Below the pieces are notes generated by a model. The model did no database searches. It had not been told where the DNA came from and was given only the letters and a program-made list of their open reading frames with translations. 64,000 nt of DNA from a beta proteobacterium AAP51. Lineage in GTDB: Bacteria > Pseudomonadota > Gammaproteobacteria > Burkholderiales > Burkholderiaceae_C. This document shows positions 58,905 to 64,000 of this stretch, piece by piece (positions within the stretch are counted from its first letter, which is position 1; each line of letters starts with the position of its first letter). Position numbers and translations under genes: made by a program. The stretch is taken from contig LJHT01000105.1 in NCBI GenBank assembly GCA_001295905.1, positions 1-64,000 of the forward strand, read 5' to 3'.

Positions 58905-59534
58905 GTGCGCGAACCCACCCACCTGTTCGCGATGCGCCACGGCCGCACGGCCTGGAATGCCGAGGCCCGCGTGCAAGGGCACACCGATGTGCCGCTGGAC
59001 GCCATCGGCCGATGGCAGGCCGAGCGCCTGGCCGATGCCCTGCAGGGCGAGCCGGTTGCGGCCATCTACAGCAGCGACCTGCAGCGCGCGCTGCACACCG
59101 CGCAGCCGCTGGCGCGGCGCCTGGGCCTGCCCTTGCACACCGACGTGCGCCTGCGCGAACGCGCCTTCGGCCGTTTCGAAGGCCACACGCATGCGGGTAT
59201 CGAGGCCACCTGGCCCGAAGAAGCGCAGCGCTGGCGCCGACGCGAGCCCGGTTTCCAGCCCGGCGGCGGCGAGGCGCTCACCACCTTCTACGCACGTTGC
59301 GTGGCCGTGGCCAGCGAACTGGCGGCGGCCCACCCCGGGCAGACCATCGCGCTGGTGGCCCACGGCGGCGTGCTCGACGGCCTGTACCGCGCCGCCGTGG
59401 GCGTGGCGCTGGACGCGCCGCGCAGCTGGCAGTTGGGCAATGCCAGCATCAACCGGCTGCTGTTCAACGGCGAAGGCTTCAGCCTGGTGGGCTGGAACGA
59501 CGACGCCCACCTGGCGGGTGCGCCACCCGACTGA
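58905..59534 (+). CDS. Histidine phosphatase family protein (phosphoglycerate-mutase-like)
   Basis: A 209-residue protein with the RHG motif (LFAMRHGRTAWN), an inner Arg (SSDLQRALHTA) and a second His (ALVAHGGVLDGLY). It belongs to the GpmB/CobC-like histidine phosphatases; the substrate is unknown. The GTG at 58905 is the only start that keeps the first strand; a ribosome site overlaps it (GGAGGTG) and an AGGCAGG lies further up, so translation may be weak. It is convergent with ruvB. Confidence 0.87.
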   Translation: MREPTHLFAMRHGRTAWNAEARVQGHTDVPLDAIGRWQAERLADALQGEPVAAIYSSDLQRALHTAQPLARRLGLPLHTDVRLRERAFGRFEGHTHAGIEATWPEEAQRWRRREPGFQPGGGEALTTFYARCVAVASELAAAHPGQTIALVAHGGVLDGLYRAAVGVALDAPRSWQLGNASINRLLFNGEGFSLVGWNDDAHLAGAPPD

Positions 59535-59554
59535 AGGCGCTGCGCGCCCGCGGT

Positions 59555-60622
59555 TCAGCCGCCGAACAGGTCGTCGCTGCGCGCCGGCGGCACCAGCCCG
59601 AGGTGGCGGAAAGCCGCCGCCGTGGCCACGCGGCCGCGCGGCGTGCGCTGCAGGTAGCCCTGCTGGATGAGGTAGGGCTCGATCACGTCTTCGATGGTGC
59701 CGCTTTCCTCGCCAATGGCCGCGGCCACGTTGTCCAGCCCGACCGGGCCGCCGTCGAAGCGGTGGATCACGGCTTCCAGCAGCTTGCGGTCCATCACGTC
59801 CAGGCCGATGGGGTCGACGTCCAGCATCTTCAGCGCCTGGTCGGCCAGCGCGGCATGGATGCGGCCGTCGCCTTTCACTTGCGCGTAGTCGCGCACGCGG
59901 CGCAGCAGCCGGTTGGCGATGCGCGGCGTGCCGCGGCTGCGGCGCGCGATTTCCAGCGCGCCGGCGGCGTCGGTGGGCACGTTCAGCAGGCCGGCCGAGC
60001 GCGTGACGATGCGCGTCAGCTCCTCGGCGGTATAGAACTCGAGCCGCGCCACGATGCCGAAACGGTCGCGCAGCGGGTTGGTCAGCATGCCGGCGCGCGT
60101 GGTGGCGCCCACCAGGGTGAAGGGCTGCAGGTCGAGCTTGATGCTGCGTGCGGCCGGGCCGTCGCCGATCATGATGTCGATCTGGTAGTCCTCCAGCGCG
60201 GGGTAGAGGATTTCCTCCACCACCGGGCTCAGGCGGTGGATCTCGTCGATGAAGAGCACATCGTTCTTTTCCAGGTTCGTGAGGATGGCCGCCAGGTCCT
60301 TGGGCTTTTCCAGCACCGGGCCCGAGGTCTGGCGCAGGTTCACGCCCAGCTCGTTGGCGATGATGTGGCTGAGCGTGGTCTTGCCCAAGCCGGGCGGGCC
60401 GAAGAGCAGCACGTGGTCCAGCGCCTCTGCGCGCTGCTTGGCCGCGCCGATGAAGATTTCCAGCTGCTCACGCGCCTTGGTCTGGCCCACGTAGTCTTGC
60501 AGGCCCTTGGGGCGCAAGGCGCGTTCGATGGCCTCTTCGTTGGGCGAAGCCGGCGCGGCGCTGACCACGCGTGCCGCGGCGGGCCGGGGGGCGGGGGCGA
60601 AGTCGTCGGTCTGGATGGCCAT
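59555..60622 (-). CDS. ruvB: Holliday junction branch-migration helicase RuvB
   Basis: A 355-residue AAA+ motor. Walker A is FGPPGLGKTTLSH, Walker B FIDEIHRL, with sensor and arginine-finger regions (GATTRAGMLTNPLRDRFG) and the winged-helix C-terminus (RTPRGRVATAAAFRHLGL). It drives branch migration with RuvA, whose gene is not in the window. The ATG at 60622 starts a non-conserved Ala/Pro leader. Confidence 0.96.
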   Translation of the reverse strand: MAIQTDDFAPAPRPAAARVVSAAPASPNEEAIERALRPKGLQDYVGQTKAREQLEIFIGAAKQRAEALDHVLLFGPPGLGKTTLSHIIANELGVNLRQTSGPVLEKPKDLAAILTNLEKNDVLFIDEIHRLSPVVEEILYPALEDYQIDIMIGDGPAARSIKLDLQPFTLVGATTRAGMLTNPLRDRFGIVARLEFYTAEELTRIVTRSAGLLNVPTDAAGALEIARRSRGTPRIANRLLRRVRDYAQVKGDGRIHAALADQALKMLDVDPIGLDVMDRKLLEAVIHRFDGGPVGLDNVAAAIGEESGTIEDVIEPYLIQQGYLQRTPRGRVATAAAFRHLGLVPPARSDDLFGG

Positions 60623-60739
60623 ACAGTCATTATCACCAGCGGCGGCAGTGCAAAAGGCCCAGGCCCGTGTGGCGGCTAGACTTGTCTGCAAGCTGCCTGC
60701 GGACCCGGACCCGGGTTCCAGGCAGCAGCCAACCCGAGG

Positions 60740-61240
60740 ATGACACCCATGCACACCCCCCGTCGCGGCTTGCTGGCCGCTGTTTTCGTGGCCGCGCTGT
60801 CCAGCCTGGCCTTGCCCGTGTGGGCCCAGAGCCCGGTGAAGGTGGAAGGCGCCTGGGCGCGCCCCACCGTGCAGGGCCAGATGGGCGGCGGCGGCTTCCT
60901 GAAGATCACCGGCGGCCCGGCGGCCGACCGCCTGCTTTCGGGCAGCGCCCCCGTCAGCCAGACGGTGGAACTGCACACCATGAGCATGGAAGGCGACGTG
61001 ATGCGCATGCGCCAGGTGAAGGCCATCGACGTGCCGGCTGGCGGCACCGTCGAGCTGAAGCCGGGCGGCCTGCACCTCATGTTCATCGGCCTGAAGCAGC
61101 CGCTGAAGAACGGCGAGAGCTTCCCGCTGACGCTGCGTTTCGAGAAGGCCGGCGAAGTGAAGGTGGACGTGAAGATCTCGTCCCAGCCGCCGGCCGGTGC
61201 ATCGGCCGGCCACGGCGGCCATGGCGGCCACAAGCACTGA
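60740..61240 (+). CDS. PCuAC-type periplasmic copper chaperone
   Basis: A 166-residue protein with a signal peptide (LLAAVFVAALSSLALPVWA) and the copper motif H(M)-X10-M-X21-HXM: VELHTMSMEGDVMRM and GGLHLMFIGL. A His/Gly tail (GHGGHGGHKH) could add a copper site. It delivers Cu(I) to cytochrome oxidase Cu centres in the periplasm. It diverges from ruvB across about 117 bases. Confidence 0.92.
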   Translation: MTPMHTPRRGLLAAVFVAALSSLALPVWAQSPVKVEGAWARPTVQGQMGGGGFLKITGGPAADRLLSGSAPVSQTVELHTMSMEGDVMRMRQVKAIDVPAGGTVELKPGGLHLMFIGLKQPLKNGESFPLTLRFEKAGEVKVDVKISSQPPAGASAGHGGHGGHKH

Positions 61241-61260
61241 TTGAAGGCGTTCGGCGGCGC

Positions 61261-61581
61261 CTAGGGGCCGGAGAAGAGCTTCAGCCCCAGGATGCCCGCC
61301 ACGATGAGCATGAGGCTCACCAGCCGCCCCACGGTGGCCGGTTCACCGAACAGCACCATGCCCAGGATGGCCGTGCCCACCGCCCCCACGCCCACCCACA
61401 CGGCGTAGGCCGTGCCCACGGGCAGCGTCTTCATGGCGATGCCCAGCAGCAGCACGCTCAGCCCCATGGCCGTGACGGTGGCTACCGAGGGCCACAGCCG
61501 CGTGAAGCCTTCGGTGTACTTCAGGCCGATGGCCCAGCCCACCTCGAGCAGGCCGGCCACGAACAACAGGAACCAAGCCAT
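61261..61581 (-). CDS. SMR family exporter, SugE/Gdx type
   Basis: A 106-residue four-helix small multidrug-resistance protein. The first helix has the invariant Glu (AGLLEVGWAIGLKYTEGF); GxGTA and the TLPVGTAYAVWVGVG segment follow. The GLKYTxGFTRL form is that of SugE/Gdx, which export guanidinium in exchange for protons. The 64 bases upstream show no guanidine riboswitch (no ACGR hairpins). It is convergent with the copper chaperone and 64 bases downstream of cheB. Confidence 0.9.
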   Translation of the reverse strand: MAWFLLFVAGLLEVGWAIGLKYTEGFTRLWPSVATVTAMGLSVLLLGIAMKTLPVGTAYAVWVGVGAVGTAILGMVLFGEPATVGRLVSLMLIVAGILGLKLFSGP

Positions 61582-61645
61582 CGGGGGCGCCTTGCTTGCG
61601 GTGTGAAGGTTGTGGGTTCGACGGCCCGCATTTTCAGGCCTGCAC

Positions 61646-62707
61646 TCAGCCGCGCGCGTCGAACTGCAGGATGGCCTCGGCCACGCGGTCCAGCGGCATG
61701 ACGTGGTCCACCGCGCCGATCTTGATGGCCTCCTTGGGCATGCCGAAGACTACGCAGCTGGCCTCGTCCTGCGCGATGGTGCGGGCGCCGCCGTCGTGCA
61801 GCTGCTTCATGCCGCGCGCGCCGTCGTCGCCCATGCCAGTGAGGATGATGGCCAGCACGTCCTTGCCCGCCACTTCGGCGGTGCTGCGGAACAGCACGTC
61901 CACGGCCGGCTTGTGGCGGTTGACGGGCGGCCCGTCGGCCACCACCGCGAAGTACTGGCCGCCGGCCTTGCGCAACTGCATGTGCTTGCCGCCGGGGGCG
62001 ATGAGCACGCTGCCGCGCTCCAGCCGGTCGCCGTCCTTGGCCTCTTTCACGCGCACGGCGCACAGGCCGTCCAGCCGCGCGGCGTACATGGCCGTGAACT
62101 TCTCGGGCATGTGCTGCACGATGGCGATGCCGGGGCTGTCGGCCGGCAGCGCGGTGAGCACCTGCTCCAGCGCCTGCGTGCCGCCGGTGCTGCTGCCGAT
62201 GACCACGGGCTTGTTCATCGACAGCGCATGCAGCCCTGGCACCGGCACGGCCGCGGCCGCGCTGCGGGCCGGGGCCACCGCGGGGGGCAGGCTGCGCCGC
62301 ACCTGCGGGCGCGCACGGGCTGCGGCTTTCAGCGCGGTGACGAGCTCGCGCCGCGAATCTTCCAGGAACTGCTTCAGCCCCAGCCTCGGCTTGGCCACCA
62401 CGCCCACCGCGCCCGCGGCCATGGCTTCCAGCGCGATCTTGCTGCCCTCGGTGGTGAGCGTGCTGCAGATGACGGTGGCGATGGGGCTTTCTTCCATCAG
62501 CTGACGAAGAAAGGTCAGGCCGTCCATGCCGGGCATCTCGATGTCCAGCAGCAGCACGTCGGGCTTGTGCTTGCGGATCAGCGGCCCGGCGATCAGCGGG
62601 TTGGGCGCACTGCCCATCAGCGCGATCTCGGGGTCGTCTTGCAGCAGGTGCTGCAGCGTCTGCCGCACGACGGCCGAATCGTCGACCACGAAGACCTGGA
62701 TGGCCAT
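61646..62707 (-). CDS. cheB: Chemotaxis response regulator protein-glutamate methylesterase
   Basis: A 353-residue protein. The receiver domain (VVDDSAVVRQ, LLLDIEMPGMDG, phospho-Asp) is linked to the methylesterase domain with catalytic Ser in IGSSTGGTQALEQ, His in IVQHMPEKFTAMYA and Asp in TGMGDDGARGM. It demethylates or deamidates chemoreceptors. It is third in the cheR-cheD-cheB series and would act on the PAS receptor at 2.7 kb, among others. Confidence 0.96.
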   Translation of the reverse strand: MAIQVFVVDDSAVVRQTLQHLLQDDPEIALMGSAPNPLIAGPLIRKHKPDVLLLDIEMPGMDGLTFLRQLMEESPIATVICSTLTTEGSKIALEAMAAGAVGVVAKPRLGLKQFLEDSRRELVTALKAAARARPQVRRSLPPAVAPARSAAAAVPVPGLHALSMNKPVVIGSSTGGTQALEQVLTALPADSPGIAIVQHMPEKFTAMYAARLDGLCAVRVKEAKDGDRLERGSVLIAPGGKHMQLRKAGGQYFAVVADGPPVNRHKPAVDVLFRSTAEVAGKDVLAIILTGMGDDGARGMKQLHDGGARTIAQDEASCVVFGMPKEAIKIGAVDHVMPLDRVAEAILQFDARG

Positions 62708-62756
62708 GAGGGTGCCTTGGGGGTTGTCGTGGAAGGTGGAACTGGGGCGGCCGGGC

Positions 62757-63242
62757 TCAGAGCGGCACGGCCGTCACCTCGGGCGCGCCCGGGCCCACGG
62801 TCCAGGTCAGCTTGCGGTAGCTCTGGCCTCCCAGGTCGTGGTGCAGCACGCGCACGCCGTCGGCGGCCAGGGCCTGCAGCGTCCAGTGGGCGTTGCAGTC
62901 GCCCACATGGCCGGCGCCGAACTGCCCGGGGAACATGTTGCCGCCGCCGTAGACGTAGGCCTCGCACAGCTGCGGCGTGATGCCGCGCTCGCGCAGCAGG
63001 TCGTACATCACGTCCAGCGCCACGTCGCCCCAGGCGCTGTCGCGCGGGGCCGCCGGCGAGGCCGGGCTGGCATGCACGATGTGGCACATCGCGCCCACGC
63101 TGCGGCGCGGATCGGTCAGCACCACCGCCACGCACGAGCCCAGCAGCGTGACGAAGCGGTCGCCGCGCGTGCCGCAGGCCACGTCGCCCGGGTGCAGGGT
63201 GTGGGTGACGCTGCCGAAGCTGGGCAGCACGCCCGGTGCCAT
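62757..63242 (-). CDS. cheD: Chemoreceptor glutamine deamidase CheD
   Basis: A 161-residue protein. The catalytic Cys is in LLGSCVAVVLTD and the His in VGAMCHIVHAS, with VYGGGNMF in the middle. It deamidates receptor glutamines. The ATG at 63242 overlaps the cheR stop by one base (TGATG); a GTG one codon upstream is possible. cheB starts 49 bases after its stop. Confidence 0.94.
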   Translation of the reverse strand: MAPGVLPSFGSVTHTLHPGDVACGTRGDRFVTLLGSCVAVVLTDPRRSVGAMCHIVHASPASPAAPRDSAWGDVALDVMYDLLRERGITPQLCEAYVYGGGNMFPGQFGAGHVGDCNAHWTLQALAADGVRVLHHDLGGQSYRKLTWTVGPGAPEVTAVPL

Positions 63243-64000
63243 CACCCCGCCACCTTGCGGAAGGCGCCGGGGGCCAGCACCTTCAGCGGCGTGTCGCAGG
63301 GCACGCGGCCTTCGGCGGTGCCGATGAAGAAGAGGCCGTCAGGGCGCAACTGCGTGAGCACACGGTCGACCACGGCGCGCTTGGTGGGCGGGTCGAAGTA
63401 GATCAGCACGTTGCGCAGGAAGACGATGTCGAACGGCGCGCCGGGCAGCCCGCCTTCGAGCGCGGCGCACAGGTTCAGCTGCCCGAACTTCACGCGCTCG
63501 CGCAGCTTCGGGGCGATCTGGACCAGGCCTTCGCTGTCGCCTTCGCCCTTCAGGCAGTGGCGCTTCAGGCGTTCGGGCGGCACCTGGCGCAGGCGCTCGG
63601 CGGGGTAGATGGCGCTGCTGGCGCTGTGCAGCACGCGGTCGCTGATGTCGGTGCCGAGGATGGACCAGTCGCTGCCGATCTGGCCGCGCTGGTGCAGGTC
63701 GGCCAGCAGCATGGCCGTGCTGTAGGCCTCGTCGCCGAAGGATGAAGCCGCGCTCCACACCGCCACGCGGCGCGGGCGCTCGCGGGCGAGCTCGGCCTCG
63801 ATCAGCTCGAAGTGCGCGGGCTCGCGGAAGAAGTAGGTCTCGTTGGTGGTCAGCAGGTCCACCGCCATCTGGAACTCGCCGCCGTCCTCGGGGGTGCTGA
63901 TGAGGTGCAGGTAGTCCTCGAAGCTGCTCAGCCCCAGGCGCTGGATGCGCGGCGCCAGGCGCGAGGAGATCAGCGGCTTCTTGCTCGGCGCGAAGCTCAG
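63242..64000 (-). CDS. cheR: Chemotaxis protein methyltransferase CheR (5' end outside window)
   Basis: 252 residues are visible and the frame is open to the window edge, so the start lies beyond 64000. The N-terminal domain has helical ISSRLAPRIQRLGLSSFEDYLHL; the catalytic domain starts LLTTNETYFFREPAHF, then SAASSFGDEAYSTAMLLAD (the usual SxGEExYS, here SFGDEAYS), ILGTDISDRVL and FDIVFLRNVLIYFDPPTK. It methylates receptor glutamates with SAM. It is first of the visible cheR-cheD-cheB genes. Confidence 0.95.
   Translation of the reverse strand: MSFAPSKKPLISSRLAPRIQRLGLSSFEDYLHLISTPEDGGEFQMAVDLLTTNETYFFREPAHFELIEAELARERPRRVAVWSAASSFGDEAYSTAMLLADLHQRGQIGSDWSILGTDISDRVLHSASSAIYPAERLRQVPPERLKRHCLKGEGDSEGLVQIAPKLRERVKFGQLNLCAALEGGLPGAPFDIVFLRNVLIYFDPPTKRAVVDRVLTQLRPDGLFFIGTAEGRVPCDTPLKVLAPGAFRKVAG

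Noticed and set aside
61582..61645. Guanidine riboswitch upstream of the SugE/Gdx gene
   Set aside because: The 64-base gap is too short for ykkC and shows no paired ACGR hairpins.
1..64000. CRISPR arrays, rRNA genes, insertion sequences
   Set aside because: None was seen on reading: no regularly spaced repeats with unique spacers, no rRNA segments, and no transposase genes with terminal inverted repeats.

Overview
The window is GC-rich chromosomal DNA from a betaproteobacterium, most likely a Burkholderiales member of the Rubrivivax/Leptothrix/Ideonella type. This is inferred from gene neighbourhoods (rsmB - DUF4390 - NtrY-like kinase - Fis-type regulator; birA followed by a SPOR-like protein; a DUF1840 protein), from PEP-CTERM proteins, and from chemotaxis genes with FliA-type promoters. 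No rRNA or CRISPR array is seen. There is one tRNA gene, tRNA-Phe.

Layout. 1-4.5 kb: a flavin oxidoreductase (5' end outside the window), an aldo/keto reductase, and an Aer-like PAS chemoreceptor with a good sigma-28 promoter and a CheR-type tether at its C-terminus. 4.6-11.5 kb: a membrane-lipid cluster. It has a PlcP-type phospholipase C, an MGDG-synthase-like glycosyltransferase and a phosphatidylserine decarboxylase homologue in one leftward operon; a membrane-anchored class III aminotransferase reads the other way; a small membrane protein and a GT4 glycosyltransferase diverge from a second control region. Both divergent control regions carry similar heptamers at 11-bp steps that look like tandem Pho boxes, so I read this as a phosphate-starvation lipid-remodelling locus with unusual extra enzymes. 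11.5-13.1 kb: a CYTH protein and a Lys/Ala-rich histone-H1-like protein.

13.2-22.6 kb: a 9.4-kb integrative element in tRNA-Phe(GAA), bounded by a 46-bp direct repeat. It carries a tyrosine integrase, an AlpA-like regulator, a large toprim/DUF927 primase-helicase, four small uncharacterised proteins, a ribbon-helix-helix protein that ends in an SSB-like acidic tail, and one PEP-CTERM protein gene just inside each end. No capsid, conjugation or restriction genes are seen.

22.7-41.2 kb: housekeeping and signalling. This includes the NtrY-like two-component operon with rsmB; folE with a BLUF photoreceptor and an esterase; lemA-like, proA, a serine hydrolase lipoprotein, an AEC transporter, topB, a SET-domain methyltransferase, birA, a SPOR-like protein and an S8 protease with a sorting-type C-terminus. 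41.4-48.5 kb: a tkt - TonB-C-like - gap operon with a clear terminator, a triple-PAS diguanylate cyclase followed by speD, and an ECF-type sigma factor. 48.7-64 kb: an OmpR-type two-component pair, a TerB-like protein, an M20 peptidase, an amino-acid ABC binding protein, an HD-GYP/GGDEF-EAL c-di-GMP pair, small housekeeping genes, ruvB, a copper chaperone, an SMR exporter and cheR-cheD-cheB (cheR runs off the right edge).

All assignments come from reading motifs and protein architecture by eye. No database search was run.
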